Source: Akkermansia sp.
GTDB taxonomy: Bacteria > Verrucomicrobiota > Verrucomicrobiia > Verrucomicrobiales > Akkermansiaceae
DNA length: 64,000 bases
Direction of reading: 5' to 3'
Assembly: GCA_017517805.1 (NCBI GenBank)
Contig: JAFWYD010000004.1
Location: 1 to 64,000 of the forward strand
Shown: positions 9,632-19,789 of the stretch, in pieces
Layout: each line of letters starts with the position of its first letter
How positions within the stretch are numbered: the stretch's first letter is position 1
Translations under genes and position numbers: made by a program
Notes under the pieces: generated by a model
Told to the model about the DNA's origin: nothing
Seen by the model: the letters and a program-made list of their open reading frames with translations, nothing else
Databases searched by the model: none

Positions 9632-10315
9632 GTGAGCAGTAAAGGTATCGAAATCCGTTCAAAGTGGTGGACGCGTCCTGTGGGCCGCCTGGTCTGGTCT
9701 TTGATAACCGGGGTATGCGCAACGTTGCGGATGCGGATAGTCTACCAGGGAAACGCCGATGAGGTGCTGGGTAAGAAGCAATGTATCGTAGCATTGTGGC
9801 ACAACCGCACATTCACTCCGTGTTACGTGTACCGGTACAAAATCAAGGGTACCGTGCCGATGAGCATGCTCACCAGTGCCAGTAAGGACGGAGCCCTGCT
9901 GGAGACTGTGGCTCAGGGGTACGGTATGCGTGCTGTACGTGGGTCGAGCCACCGCCGCGGGGTTGCCGGCTTTCGCGACATGCTGCGCGAATTGGAGGCC
10001 GGCTGCAGCATGTGCATCACGCCGGATGGCCCCAAAGGCCCCATTTACAAAAGCCACCCCGGAGTTATTCGTCTGGCATCAGTTTCCGGATTGCCGATTC
10101 TGCCATTGTGCATCGATATCCCTCATTGCTGGCGTATCAAGAAGGCATGGGATGGGTTTGTGATACCGAAGCCATTTTCCAAGGTTACGGTGTTGGTTAA
10201 GGAACCTCTTTACGTACCTGCAGAGTTGGACGATGCTACTCAGCAGGAATATATGGAGAAACTGAACAATCTTCTTGCAGTTGCCCGACCCGACTTTGAT
10301 GCCGTAGAACCATAA
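9632..10315 (+). CDS. DUF374 lysophospholipid acyltransferase-like protein
   Basis: At 227 residues it matches the DUF374 group of the LPLAT superfamily, thought to acylate lipids or lipid A-like molecules at the inner membrane. Visible blocks are [10 protein letters not shown] (the family's version of the catalytic His region), [29 protein letters not shown] and [12 protein letters not shown]. The start is a GTG. The gene sits 33 bases after the AsmA-like gene and 13 bases before folD, in one plus-strand run. A role in outer-membrane lipid synthesis fits the neighbours but is inferred. Confidence 0.8.
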   Translation: MSSKGIEIRSKWWTRPVGRLVWSLITGVCATLRMRIVYQGNADEVLGKKQCIVALWHNRTFTPCYVYRYKIKGTVPMSMLTSASKDGALLETVAQGYGMRAVRGSSHRRGVAGFRDMLRELEAGCSMCITPDGPKGPIYKSHPGVIRLASVSGLPILPLCIDIPHCWRIKKAWDGFVIPKPFSKVTVLVKEPLYVPAELDDATQQEYMEKLNNLLAVARPDFDAVEP

Positions 10316-10328
10316 TCCTAAAATAGAT

Positions 10329-11207
<879 letters not shown>

Positions 11208-11234
11208 TGCCTTGAACGCCTCTAACCTTCTTTT

Positions 11235-11270
11235 GCTAAAAAAGGCCCTGTACCGGGGGCCTTTTTTAGC
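11235..11270. terminator. Bidirectional terminator between folD and the DUF2851 gene
   Basis: Perfect 14-bp arms (11235-11248 with 11257-11270) carry A6 on one side and T6 on the other, so the hairpin works for both converging genes. The right arm overlaps the stop codon of the minus-strand gene. Confidence 0.92.
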
Positions 11271-12630
11271 GTAGCCACTGAGTGAGCTGGACCGGGAATG
11301 CACAATCAAGGCAGATGTTGCACGTGCAGAAATCAGCATCAATTTGTCTCAACGCCTGCTGGGCGTAGGCTTTGCTGAGTATTGATTTCAGGTCGTCGCG
11401 AGTGCCGAAGAGTAACTCCGCTGTGCGTCGCGTGCTGGGCGGCAGCGGGGTGCAGCGGAGCGCCAGGTAGTTCTCCCAGGAGGCCGGGTGCTCATCGTAT
11501 GCATACACATGGTTGATGAGAAAATCCGCAACCCGCTGCTGCCCGACGAGGGCGGTGGCCTTGCGCATCGGGGCTGAGGCCAGGGTGTAGTGCGTATCCC
11601 AGAAGGAGTGTGTGATGCCCGTGAGTATGCGCGAAAGCTCTGCCACCCCGGCTGCATTCAACAGGGGTAAAATCTGCTTCCACTTTTTTGCGGTTGTGGC
11701 TAGTGCGGCAACTCTCCGCTGCGGGTGATTCATGGGGCGGACGGGGGCCGGGTTCCACGGTAACGAACGCTCGGAGGATAACTCAAACCTTTCCCTTAAG
11801 AACCACCACGAATCCCAGACGCGGCGGTGGTATTCCCGCGCAGCCGACTCACAGCGCTCCGGCAGCACAGGAAAAAGAAAACCGGCTGTTCCCAGAAGGA
11901 TGGCTTCTGCGTGCTTGCCTAGTTCCTGCAATGGAGCCCGCATGGCCAGCATCTGCATGGCTTCCTTGTTGGCACTATAACCGAGTGTGGTGGCCCATGC
12001 CTCGTACCATGCCTGAGCTTCTCCGGCTACCGACAGGCGTTGGTGAAAGTGATGCCTTTTTTTCTCCTGGCGATAGGCGGCTGCCGCTTTCAGTAACCGG
12101 ATAATGCTTTCGGCCGGCATATCTGCAAGCGGTTTGCGGCAGCGGGGCAGGGGCTCATCCCGGAATCTTGTGTTGTTGCTCTCTACCTGTTGCCAGGATG
12201 CTGGCGGGAGATACAGTACAGGAATATTCCGGTGCTGCTGATTGCGCGTATACCATCCCTCTGGTGGTGGGGTGAGCACGATATGCAGCGCAACATTGTT
12301 GAAGGCAGGATTGGCCCCGTGTCCGTGCGCCTCCCAGTCCTGCGCTCTGGGGTCAATTTCGATATCCCCGCGTATGCGCTGGCCTCCCAGTTCGATTTCT
12401 GCGTGGGTAAAGTCAGGCCCTGGTGCCCGGCTCCAGCGCCCGCGCTCCAGAATGTGTACTTCCCCGTGGTGCTGCGTTTCGCCGTGCGCGGGCAGTAAGC
12501 CCGCGGCCCACCAGCTCTGCACTTTCAATTCAGGTGGAAGTTCAGGCGCGCAAGACTCTGCACACCCCTGGTAAATCTCTGCCAGCAGTTCCCGGTATTG
12601 CTCGGCCAGATGCTGGCGTGTGGAGTTCAT
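11266..12630 (-). CDS. DUF2851 family protein
   Basis: The protein has 454 residues. The family hallmarks are LQVQSWW-like KVQSWWAAGLL, HGEVHILERGRWSRAPGPDF, GDIEIDPRAQDWEAHGHGANPAFNNVALHIV and a Cys-rich C-terminus (CTCNICLDCAFP) that may bind metal. The function of the family is unknown; members occur in Bacteroidota and Verrucomicrobiota. Its ATG overlaps the stop of the STAS gene (ATGA at 12627-12632 on the minus strand), so the two are translationally coupled. Confidence 0.85.
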   Translation of the reverse strand: MNSTRQHLAEQYRELLAEIYQGCAESCAPELPPELKVQSWWAAGLLPAHGETQHHGEVHILERGRWSRAPGPDFTHAEIELGGQRIRGDIEIDPRAQDWEAHGHGANPAFNNVALHIVLTPPPEGWYTRNQQHRNIPVLYLPPASWQQVESNNTRFRDEPLPRCRKPLADMPAESIIRLLKAAAAYRQEKKRHHFHQRLSVAGEAQAWYEAWATTLGYSANKEAMQMLAMRAPLQELGKHAEAILLGTAGFLFPVLPERCESAAREYHRRVWDSWWFLRERFELSSERSLPWNPAPVRPMNHPQRRVAALATTAKKWKQILPLLNAAGVAELSRILTGITHSFWDTHYTLASAPMRKATALVGQQRVADFLINHVYAYDEHPASWENYLALRCTPLPPSTRRTAELLFGTRDDLKSILSKAYAQQALRQIDADFCTCNICLDCAFPVQLTQWLR

Positions 12631-13190
12631 CAGTCTTTATCTGCCAGGTCTGCCTCGTGGCGCATGAGGTCCTCCTCCAGCGTTTCGCATACGTAGCCGA
12701 AGGTTTCGTTGTTTTTGTGGTTCATGGAGCGGAGGGTGTTGTGAGCTTCGAGCACATGGCGTGTGCGGTCGAGCTCATTCATGTTGTCGGATTTGATTTC
12801 CTTGCCGTTTCCCTGCGTCAGCTGGGCTCGCCTTTCCGCAATATCCTTCTGCCAGAAAGCATCTGCCGGGTCAAGTTCGACCAGCATATCCAGCCCGAGA
12901 CTTTCCATGGCTGCCCGTGTTCTCTGCGTAGGGGCGGCAATCTGCAAGGCTCCGCCGGCTGACATCAGGCTTCGTGCGAGTCCTGCGAGGGTACCCATGA
13001 AGGTTGAGTCCACTCCGGGGCATATCTCCAGGTCTACCACGATGGCAGTCCCGTTCCGGGCTATGTATTTCTCACAGATTGTCTTGAGCGACGGGCTGTT
13101 TACAAAACTGCCCCGGCTCGTGCAACGAACCCAGAGACAATCGTCAAATTCATGGTAGGAAAGGGATGAGTCGGTCATGGTGTACTGCAT
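12630..13190 (-). CDS. STAS-domain protein (anti-sigma factor antagonist-like)
   Basis: Cytoplasmic protein of 186 residues. Residues about 40-125 form a STAS domain (AIVVDLEICPGVDSTFMGTLAGL), with the Ser/Thr of the DSTFMG loop at the place where SpoIIAA-type proteins are phosphorylated. The C-terminal 60 residues are a charged helical extension. STAS proteins usually work in partner-switching cascades, but no anti-sigma kinase is adjacent. An internal ATG at 13178 is an alternative start. It overlaps the DUF2851 gene by four bases. Confidence 0.8.
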   Translation of the reverse strand: MQYTMTDSSLSYHEFDDCLWVRCTSRGSFVNSPSLKTICEKYIARNGTAIVVDLEICPGVDSTFMGTLAGLARSLMSAGGALQIAAPTQRTRAAMESLGLDMLVELDPADAFWQKDIAERRAQLTQGNGKEIKSDNMNELDRTRHVLEAHNTLRSMNHKNNETFGYVCETLEEDLMRHEADLADKD

Positions 13191-13235
13191 TCATTCTATA
13201 TCTGCCTATGCGCGAATGCAAGTAAAAATAAGTGC

Positions 13236-14123
13236 TCAGGATTGCTTTTTTTCGTTGTACAGGAATCCCCAGTCTGCAATGCCGGGGAATTCGATGGAGC
13301 CGATGCGTGCTCTGAGCAGGAACCAGAGTTTCTTGAAGTTGTTGACGCTGTACCGCCTTTCAAATACTCGGTATTCGTCGTCTCTCATTTTTTCGAGTAT
13401 GGTGTGGTAGATGAGGCTCATAGCCTGTGCGGGAATCAGGCAATTTCTGTCTTCCACCGATAATTCCTGGTAATATTCCTCCGCTTCGCAGAAAAACTTT
13501 TCTGCCAAGGCTGCTTCGTAGGCCAGGAGCTGGCGCATGCGGTAGCTGTATTTCTGGTTGTAGATGTCTTCAGCTTTCACCCCGAAGAGTTCCATGTCGT
13601 CTGCCGGCAGGTAGATGCGCCCATGCTTGCGCCAGTCCTCTGCAATGTCTCTGAGTATATTGACCAGCTGCAGCGCGTATCCCAGTGCAATCGCATAGTT
13701 TCTTGCATCCGGCGAGGCCCCCATGACCGCGGCGCTGGTGATTCCTACGCAGGCTGCAACTTTATAGGCGTATTGCAGAAGCTCTGCCCGGGTGGCGGGT
13801 TGCTTGTGGGCGATGTCGCTCCGGCAGCCGGCCAGCAATTCCTGTAAGGGGTCGATTTCCAGCTGGAGATCGGTGATGAGTTTCTGGACTTCGCTTTCAA
13901 TTCCGTCCTGGGGTGTAACCTGGCAGGTGATGATATCTGACCAGCGGTTGAGTGCTCGGTGGCGCTCATCGCTGTCCATGCCAGGTTCATCGACTATATC
14001 ATCTACAATGCGGCAGAAGGCATAGAGACGAGCCATGTTCTGGCGGCGTTCTTCTGGCAGATCCATGAGTGTGAATGCCAGATTGGATTTTGCGTTCCGG
14101 GTGATGGTGTCGGCGTCAGGCAT
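13236..14123 (-). CDS. Squalene/phytoene synthase family protein
   Basis: Trans-isoprenyl diphosphate synthase of 295 residues that condenses two farnesyl or geranylgeranyl diphosphates head to head. Both Asp-rich motifs are seen: DDIVDEPGMD (near residue 45) and NILRDIAEDWRKHGRIYLP (near 170). The pattern resembles the bacterial HpnC/HpnD and CrtB enzymes; the product cannot be told from sequence by eye. The ATG at 14123 is preferred over an upstream TTG. It lies 19 bases after the signal peptidase gene, in a run that also holds undecaprenyl-diphosphatase. Confidence 0.85.
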   Translation of the reverse strand: MPDADTITRNAKSNLAFTLMDLPEERRQNMARLYAFCRIVDDIVDEPGMDSDERHRALNRWSDIITCQVTPQDGIESEVQKLITDLQLEIDPLQELLAGCRSDIAHKQPATRAELLQYAYKVAACVGITSAAVMGASPDARNYAIALGYALQLVNILRDIAEDWRKHGRIYLPADDMELFGVKAEDIYNQKYSYRMRQLLAYEAALAEKFFCEAEEYYQELSVEDRNCLIPAQAMSLIYHTILEKMRDDEYRVFERRYSVNNFKKLWFLLRARIGSIEFPGIADWGFLYNEKKQS

Positions 14124-14142
14124 AGAGAGCAATCAGTAGGGG

Positions 14143-15393
14143 TTATTCGATACTGCCCCAGTGAGCCGTGAACGGCCACAGGGTAAAGCAGGCAGGTCCG
14201 ATGATGTTGTACTGCCGCACCGGACCCCAGTAGCGGGTATCAAGGGAGTTTGTCGTATTGTCACCCAGGGCTGCGTATTCGCGCATTGCCGGGTTAGTGG
14301 TATTCTGCAAGTGAACCGGTCCCAGGTCGGTCATGTAGGCGAGCGGCTGGCTCCGGTGGCTGAGCTGCTGGTACCCGCACTTGTTGTATGGTGGCTGCCC
14401 AGCTGCTACGCGGGCAATGGTAGGCTCGTTTGCCGGGCGGCCGTTCACGAGCAGGTGGGGCTCTTGTACTTTCAGGGAGTCCCCAGGCAGGCCGCAAAGG
14501 CGTTTGATATAGTGGGTGCCGGCCTGCTGGTCGCTCATGCGCACGCTCGATGGCCTCTGCATGGAGGTGTTAATGCCGCGTGTGTCGAAGACAAAGGTCT
14601 CTCCGCGCTGAGGCTTGCGGAAATGGTATGAAAGTCGGTTGACCAGAATCATATCGCCTGCATCAACTCTTGCGCGGATGATGGTTTCCCCGGGGCGGTA
14701 GCTTCCCAATCGTATGCCGGTAAGGGTTTCGGTGATTTTTCCCTGGTCTTTAAGGTATTGAATGACGGCACCCTTGGCAGAGGGGATGTGGACCTTGCTG
14801 CCATCGCTGAAACTCAGTATTGTTTCCGTAAATAGCAGGTACTTCGGGTGGTCTTCTATCCCAATGATGGATTTTGCGTTGTCTGCAGTTGCTTCCACAT
14901 AGGAGCTGCCTAGTGTCAGCATATCCCACATCCGGCGTGGGAACGACGGAACCTCTTCCACCGGATGCACGATGATGCCATTGAGGCTTGGTTGCATGGA
15001 GCCGGTCGGAATGCGGAAGGGCTGCACATAGTACGTGCGAATCCCCAGAAAGATGACCATGATGACGAAGAAGGATTCTGCCATCTCCACGATGGCATTG
15101 CGCTTGTAGCCGGGCATCGGGGTGCATTGCACATCGGCCAGCTTGACCAGCCTGGTGCATTCTTCCTTGTCCCATAGCAGAAGGGCATGCTCTATGCCGC
15201 GCAGGTGCTCCTGGCATGTTGTAATCGCCTCCTGACTCAGAGAGTGTTCATTATAGCGGATGTAGCGGCGCAGTGAATTGGCTGTTTCGCGCGCATTGCG
15301 TCGCCACAATGGCATAAACCACGCGAACGCATTGTCCAGGATGCTGTTGAGTATACGCTTAATATATTTCATGCTGTATCGATGACGCACCAT
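14143..15393 (-). CDS. lepB: Signal peptidase I
   Basis: Membrane serine protease (S26) that removes signal peptides from exported proteins. The catalytic Ser is in PFRIPTGSMQPSL and the catalytic Lys in HYIKRLCGLPGDSL. Further boxes are ILVNRLSYHF and YAALGDNTTNSLDTRYWG. At 416 residues it is longer than E. coli LepB, because of an N-terminal cytoplasmic region of about 110 residues before the membrane segment (FFVIMVIFLGIRTYYV) and a long insertion of about 80 residues between the Ser box and the substrate-binding boxes. Start at 15393 or 15372; neither has a clear ribosome site. Confidence 0.93.
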   Translation of the reverse strand: MVRHRYSMKYIKRILNSILDNAFAWFMPLWRRNARETANSLRRYIRYNEHSLSQEAITTCQEHLRGIEHALLLWDKEECTRLVKLADVQCTPMPGYKRNAIVEMAESFFVIMVIFLGIRTYYVQPFRIPTGSMQPSLNGIIVHPVEEVPSFPRRMWDMLTLGSSYVEATADNAKSIIGIEDHPKYLLFTETILSFSDGSKVHIPSAKGAVIQYLKDQGKITETLTGIRLGSYRPGETIIRARVDAGDMILVNRLSYHFRKPQRGETFVFDTRGINTSMQRPSSVRMSDQQAGTHYIKRLCGLPGDSLKVQEPHLLVNGRPANEPTIARVAAGQPPYNKCGYQQLSHRSQPLAYMTDLGPVHLQNTTNPAMREYAALGDNTTNSLDTRYWGPVRQYNIIGPACFTLWPFTAHWGSIE

Positions 15394-15444
15394 TCTACAC
15401 TTTTAGCCGCCGTATGGAAAGCAGAAAGTGCGCATCGGAAGTCA

Positions 15445-16275
15445 TCATACGGATAAACCGTTCAGAATCAGTACCAGCATGACTAGTGCCGCGCCGATAC
15501 GGTACCACCCGAAAAAGGAAAGTCCATGCTTCTGCAGGTACCCGACCATCCACTTGACTGCGACAATGGCGCTCAGCCAGGACATGACGGTTCCGGCAAT
15601 CATAGGCCCCCAGCCAAGCTCTGTCACCATGTTGCTGCCGTGTTTGAGAAAATCGTATGCGGTGGCAGCTCCCAGAGTTACCAGGCCGAGCAGGAAACTG
15701 AACTCCACGGCTGCGGCCATGCTCAGGCCGACCATGAGACCGCCCAGCATGGTCATGAGGCTCCGGCTGGTGCCAGGGCACATGGCAATGCACTGCATAA
15801 AACCGACTGTCAGGGCTGCTTTCCAGCTCATATCCTCTAGCGCGGTGCCTTCCTGGTGGCGCCCCTTGCCATTTTTCATGCTGTAACGGACGAACAGGAG
15901 AATGACAATACCGCCGATAGCCCAGCTCACTAATACAGTCTCGGCGTTGAACAGATAGTCTTTGATGGGGCCAGCCAGAAAGAAGCCGATAATCATGGCC
16001 GGCAGAAATCCAAGAAGGATGTTGTAAATGAGTTTCCTCCCCGCCGGGTTCTTGCCGCAAAGCCCTTTCCACATTTCACAGATGCGGAAGAAATACAGAT
16101 TCACGACTGCAAGGATGGCTCCAATCTGGATGCACACAGAGTACGCGTTCAACGCGCTGGATTCTTTCATGCCAAGCAGATGCTGGGCGATGATGAGGTG
16201 TCCGGTAGAACTGACCGGAAGGTATTCTGTCAGCCCTTCAACGAGTCCAAGAATCAGTGATTGCAGAATTGTCAT
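15445..16275 (-). CDS. uppP: Undecaprenyl-diphosphatase UppP (BacA family)
   Basis: Integral membrane enzyme of 276 residues that dephosphorylates undecaprenyl diphosphate to recycle the carrier for peptidoglycan and O-antigen. Overexpression in other bacteria gives bacitracin resistance. The two family signatures are visible: EGLTEYLPVSSTGHL near the N-terminus and PGTSRSLMTMLGGL in the middle. At least seven hydrophobic segments follow. The frame stays open far upstream, but the true start is the ATG at 16275, where the family homology begins. It heads the minus-strand run with lepB. Confidence 0.95.
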   Translation of the reverse strand: MTILQSLILGLVEGLTEYLPVSSTGHLIIAQHLLGMKESSALNAYSVCIQIGAILAVVNLYFFRICEMWKGLCGKNPAGRKLIYNILLGFLPAMIIGFFLAGPIKDYLFNAETVLVSWAIGGIVILLFVRYSMKNGKGRHQEGTALEDMSWKAALTVGFMQCIAMCPGTSRSLMTMLGGLMVGLSMAAAVEFSFLLGLVTLGAATAYDFLKHGSNMVTELGWGPMIAGTVMSWLSAIVAVKWMVGYLQKHGLSFFGWYRIGAALVMLVLILNGLSV

Positions 16276-16285
16276 GCGTGCAATC

Positions 16286-16314
16286 GATGTACCCCATTTT
16301 TCGAAAAAGGTCAA
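16286..16314 (-). promoter_or_regulatory. Candidate promoter of uppP
   Basis: On the minus strand TTGACC (16309-16314) is a strong -35, followed after 17 bases by a weak -10, TACATC (16286-16291). Confidence 0.4.
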
Positions 16315-16363
16315 CTCCAAAACGAAAAAGCAGACATAAAAGCTCAGCTCCGCTAAAAAAAGA

Positions 16364-16392
16364 TTGAAGAAGCATCGAAAACCTGCTATGAA
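16364..16392 (+). promoter_or_regulatory. Candidate promoter of the prepilin cluster
   Basis: TTGAAG (16364-16369), 17 bases, then TATGAA (16387-16392) stand about 30 bases before the first prepilin start. The match is moderate. Confidence 0.4.
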
Positions 16393-16423
16393 TAGTGGCA
16401 GAATTTTGTGCACTGCAACTGCA

Positions 16424-17182
16424 ATGGATATGAAACACATGTGCCGACTGTTGAAAAAGGGGTTCACTCTGGTGGAACTTCTCGTGGTGATTGCCATCCT
16501 GGGTGTCGTGATGACGATGGCTGCTGGTGTGCTCCGGGATGCAGGCAAGGGCCGGGGTATTGAATCCGGAGTAGAGTTGCTTGAATCGATGATTATGGAA
16601 GCGCGTGCCACTGCCCAGGGGAATGATACATACACGCGCCTGGTGATTGTGGCCGATCCCAAGGATGATTCAGCTGATTCGATCCATCTTCGCTACCTGC
16701 TTGTACAGCGTTTTGAGAAAGGTGACGGTAAGGGCCGCTTTGACGGCACGGATGTGGCTGAAGCCGGCAAGTGGAAATCTACCTCATCTGGTGTTTTGCT
16801 GCCTCCGGGCGTGTATTTCTGCCCCACTCACAGCAAGCCTCTTCCCAGGGAGGATGGAGCCTCCGGCTCCATGATCGGGCAGACTGTCACCACGATTGCC
16901 CGCCGCGGCAAGGTGCTCATCTATTACGTGGAATTTGACGAAAAGGGCCGCTTTGTTGCCCCGATGGCCGACCCCTTGAATCTGACCTGTCCTCAGCGTC
17001 TGGTACTCATCAATGGCCGGCTCGGGCGTGGTCGCAATGCGGTAGATGGAATTGTGCCGCGTGATACGGTGCGCGAAGGTCGTACTGTCCGCCCTGCAGG
17101 GGCAAAGGGAATCTGCCTGTGGCCCAGCGGCGATGTGAGCCTTTTGCGCACGGAAGAACAGGTTTTTCAGGATGTTCACTAA
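16424..17182 (+). CDS. Prepilin-like protein 1 (type II secretion/type IV pilus pseudopilin)
   Basis: About 252 residues. It has a short basic leader (CRLLKKG) cut before FTLVELLVVIAILGVVM, the type III signal recognised by prepilin peptidase, with the conserved Glu at +5. The hydrophobic helix then enters a globular domain. The ATG at 16424 is chosen, but 16430 and 16439 are equally usable. It is first of three prepilin-like genes. GspH-type minor pseudopilins have a similar size, but the exact class is not determined. No assembly ATPase is nearby. Confidence 0.85.
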   Translation: MDMKHMCRLLKKGFTLVELLVVIAILGVVMTMAAGVLRDAGKGRGIESGVELLESMIMEARATAQGNDTYTRLVIVADPKDDSADSIHLRYLLVQRFEKGDGKGRFDGTDVAEAGKWKSTSSGVLLPPGVYFCPTHSKPLPREDGASGSMIGQTVTTIARRGKVLIYYVEFDEKGRFVAPMADPLNLTCPQRLVLINGRLGRGRNAVDGIVPRDTVREGRTVRPAGAKGICLWPSGDVSLLRTEEQVFQDVH

Positions 17183-17206
17183 TTCAGCATTTATGGGAGA
17201 TTTTGT

Positions 17207-17956
17207 ATGAAGATGAGTTCGCTCTTAAAGAGATTTCGTGGTTTTACGCTTATGGAAACCCTGCTGGCCATTGCGCTGGTCGGGGTGATGCTGTCAATAT
17301 TCCTTACCGTGTTTGTACCAGCCCGCGGGCTGGTGCGTCGTGCGCTCACCCGCCAGGAATCCGAACGCGTCACGGGCGTGTTGCGTGCTGAGATGAATAC
17401 GCTGCGTGCAGATGAACTGGCAGAAAAGGGTGCTACAACATCGAGTGAAAACAAATATCTGACCACATTTGACAAAGGTTTTTACTGGTTGAGAAAATGC
17501 GCCAGGCCCAGTAGTGCCATTGTGGTGTTTTCCTACCGGGCAGATTTGTCCAAGTCCGCGCGTCCGGATGGTACGTATCCGGCGGTTGCTGCTGGTCGTA
17601 GCGTTCCGGGGCAGGATGTGCAGCTGATGACCATCGCCTGCCCCATGGATGACCCTGTTCATCGCAATGATATCCGTGATGCTGTGGGACCGGTGTTCCT
17701 GGTAAAAATGACCCAGCTGCAGCTCAAAGGTGAAGGCGAATACCGCATGGCGAGCGCTCCGGGGATTATTTCGGGCGCCTCCAGCCCCGAGAAGTATGTA
17801 TCTTCACCGGGCAAAGCTGATGCCTGGGGAGGATCAGTCTTCTGCCGGGCCGACTTTTACCACATGTCGCAGCCTAACCCCAGCCGTTACAAAGGCAAGA
17901 GCTGGGAGAAGCTTGGAGCCCCCCTCTTCTCTGCCAACCTTTCGTTCCACCGTTGA
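17207..17956 (+). CDS. Prepilin-like protein 2
   Basis: The protein of 249 residues has the leader MKMSSLLKRFRG followed by FTLMETLLAIALVGVMLSIFL, a canonical prepilin cleavage site with Glu at +5. GGGAG lies about 9 bases before the ATG. The globular part is not recognised. It lies 24 bases after prepilin 1 and is in the same transcription unit. It may be a minor pseudopilin that helps initiate the fibre. Confidence 0.85.
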   Translation: MKMSSLLKRFRGFTLMETLLAIALVGVMLSIFLTVFVPARGLVRRALTRQESERVTGVLRAEMNTLRADELAEKGATTSSENKYLTTFDKGFYWLRKCARPSSAIVVFSYRADLSKSARPDGTYPAVAAGRSVPGQDVQLMTIACPMDDPVHRNDIRDAVGPVFLVKMTQLQLKGEGEYRMASAPGIISGASSPEKYVSSPGKADAWGGSVFCRADFYHMSQPNPSRYKGKSWEKLGAPLFSANLSFHR

Positions 17957-17986
17957 TACACTCTTTCCCTATATAGCAGACTTGTC

Positions 17987-18970
17987 ATGAAACTTGGAAA
18001 AAAGAATCTTCAACGTGGTTTTACTCTTATTGAGCTGATGACCGCAATGGCCATTACCGGCATGCTGGTTGTGGTGATCATGCAACTGACCAATCAGAGT
18101 GTGGATCTCTGGCGTGCTGTAAATGAGGATGTCAGTACATCCTCACGGGCGCGTGTTGCGTTGCAGACAATAAGCCGTGATTTCGAATCCTTTCAGATGC
18201 GTGGGTACGACAACAAGTACCAGTGGCTTTTTGCCAAGGCTGATGAAAGCATGAACAATGTCCCCAAAGGCCTCAAGATTCCGCGTTCGGCTCAGTGCGT
18301 ATTCTTTGCCTGTGCCCCAGACCGCAATCCATCGGTGAGCTCCGATACGGCGCTGCGCAAGAATTATCGTGAGGCCCGGGCTCACAATCGCGAAACTCAG
18401 GGCGATGTGAACGCCATCGGCTACCGCCTCATGTTCAGAGATCAGATCCTGAACCTGCCTGGCGCAGATGGTGACTCACCGGGGGTTTATCCTCTGTTTT
18501 CTCTGTATCGGCAGGTTGTGCAGCCTCGCCCTACCTTTGAGCAGTTGCTGGGGAAGGAGAATCTCGAGGCTGCCTACACCCGTTTTGAGCAGGATGATGA
18601 AAAGAACTTCCTTTGCGAAAATATCATGGAGCTGAATGTTACCTTCAACATACGTTACGCTTCGGGCGATGCTGATGTGGAGGAAGGCCGGGTGGAATAT
18701 GAGACGGTGAGTGTGCCGATTATTTCCTCTCACCGCCGCACCAGCAAGGTGGAGGTATATGGCGACCGCATTGTCGCAGGCGGCACCACATACAAGAACG
18801 CCCGCATCGACTCGGCTATGGTTTCCATGACGGTGCTCACGGAGGAAGGCGTTGCTCTTGTGGAGCAGATTCGCCAGGGACGCCGCAGAGCTCCTAAAAA
18901 GATGGCAGATTTCTTTGCCAAGTATACACGTTCGTTCTCGCGTCTCGTGTCCTTACCCCAGCCTCTCTGA
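17987..18970 (+). CDS. Prepilin-like protein 3 (GspJ-like)
   Basis: The protein of 327 residues has the prepilin signal (RG, then FTLIELMTAMAITGMLVVVIM) and a following pattern (SVDLWRAVNEDVSTSSRARVALQTISRDFE). This looks like GspJ and like the long minor pilins of Verrucomicrobiota gene cassettes. The large size suggests the tip component of a pseudopilus. It is 30 bases after prepilin 2. The family assignment beyond prepilin is inference. Confidence 0.82.
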   Translation: MKLGKKNLQRGFTLIELMTAMAITGMLVVVIMQLTNQSVDLWRAVNEDVSTSSRARVALQTISRDFESFQMRGYDNKYQWLFAKADESMNNVPKGLKIPRSAQCVFFACAPDRNPSVSSDTALRKNYREARAHNRETQGDVNAIGYRLMFRDQILNLPGADGDSPGVYPLFSLYRQVVQPRPTFEQLLGKENLEAAYTRFEQDDEKNFLCENIMELNVTFNIRYASGDADVEEGRVEYETVSVPIISSHRRTSKVEVYGDRIVAGGTTYKNARIDSAMVSMTVLTEEGVALVEQIRQGRRRAPKKMADFFAKYTRSFSRLVSLPQPL

Positions 18971-18988
18971 TTTAATTTTGATATTGCC

Positions 18989-19720
18989 ATGCAGATGCAG
19001 TCTCAGCAGCGTGATGTGCTCCCCGGAGCCATCACGCTTTGGATTGACCCCGTTCCGCGCAGCGGCTATCAGAACATGGCCGCAGATGAGCTCCTCTCGC
19101 GCAGACCAGAGGCGTGGTTGCGCATTTATGGCTGGGAGCGCACGGCTGTGAGCTTTGGCTACTTCGATACAGTTACAGAAGCGACATCCATCTTTCCGGG
19201 TGCAGAGGAGTATATCCGCCGCTGGACCGGGGGGGGCATTGTCGATCATCGCCTGGGTTACACATACACGGTGACTCTCCCCGGTAAGGAGGGTGTGATG
19301 TATCCCCCGGCGGACCAGCTTTATATCTGGATTCACGGTGCCTTGGCTGCAGCTTTGCAGCAGAGCGGGGTTGAGTGCACACTTTTGACCGAGGATGCTC
19401 CAGATGGCGGGCGAGCCTGCTGGGCCAGCCCGGTTAAGAGTGATATTGTCGATACCGCAGGACAGAAGCTGGCTGGTGCCGGCCAACGCCGTTTCAAGGG
19501 GGCTGTGCTGCACCAGGGGCTCATTCAGCAGTGCGAACCCGCCCCTGGCTGGGAGCAGAAGCTAGCCCATGCCCTGGCCCCTGTGGTGCATGTGGTCGTG
19601 GGCGAGGAACCCTTTGAGGGGTTCAATGTGGAACTGGAGCATTTGTGCCGCACCAAGTACGAGTCGGCTGAGTGGAATGATGAAAGCCATGGCCGCCGGA
19701 AACCGGGCAGGAAGGCTTAA
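18989..19720 (+). CDS. Lipoate-protein ligase A family protein
   Basis: The protein of 243 residues belongs to the BPL/LplA/LipB fold, which attaches lipoate, octanoate or biotin to carrier domains. The hallmark RRWTGGGIVDHRLGYTYTV is at about residue 70 and the catalytic-type Lys is in SDIVDTAGQKLAGAGQRR. It lies 18 bases after prepilin 3 and probably reads through from it, although the functions are unrelated. LplA, LipM-type transferase and LipL cannot be told apart here. Confidence 0.82.
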   Translation: MQMQSQQRDVLPGAITLWIDPVPRSGYQNMAADELLSRRPEAWLRIYGWERTAVSFGYFDTVTEATSIFPGAEEYIRRWTGGGIVDHRLGYTYTVTLPGKEGVMYPPADQLYIWIHGALAAALQQSGVECTLLTEDAPDGGRACWASPVKSDIVDTAGQKLAGAGQRRFKGAVLHQGLIQQCEPAPGWEQKLAHALAPVVHVVVGEEPFEGFNVELEHLCRTKYESAEWNDESHGRRKPGRKA

Positions 19721-19734
19721 GCTCTTTCAGACAA

Positions 19735-19764
19735 AAGGCGCATCCTTTCGGATGCGCCTTTTTT
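19735..19764 (+). terminator. Intrinsic terminator after the lipoate ligase
   Basis: A perfect 11-bp stem (AAGGCGCATCC 19735-19745 with GGATGCGCCTT 19750-19760), a four-base loop and a T6 run. It closes the prepilin/ligase unit. Confidence 0.92.
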
Positions 19765-19789
19765 GAAACCGTTAGGAGTTGGGTGTTTC

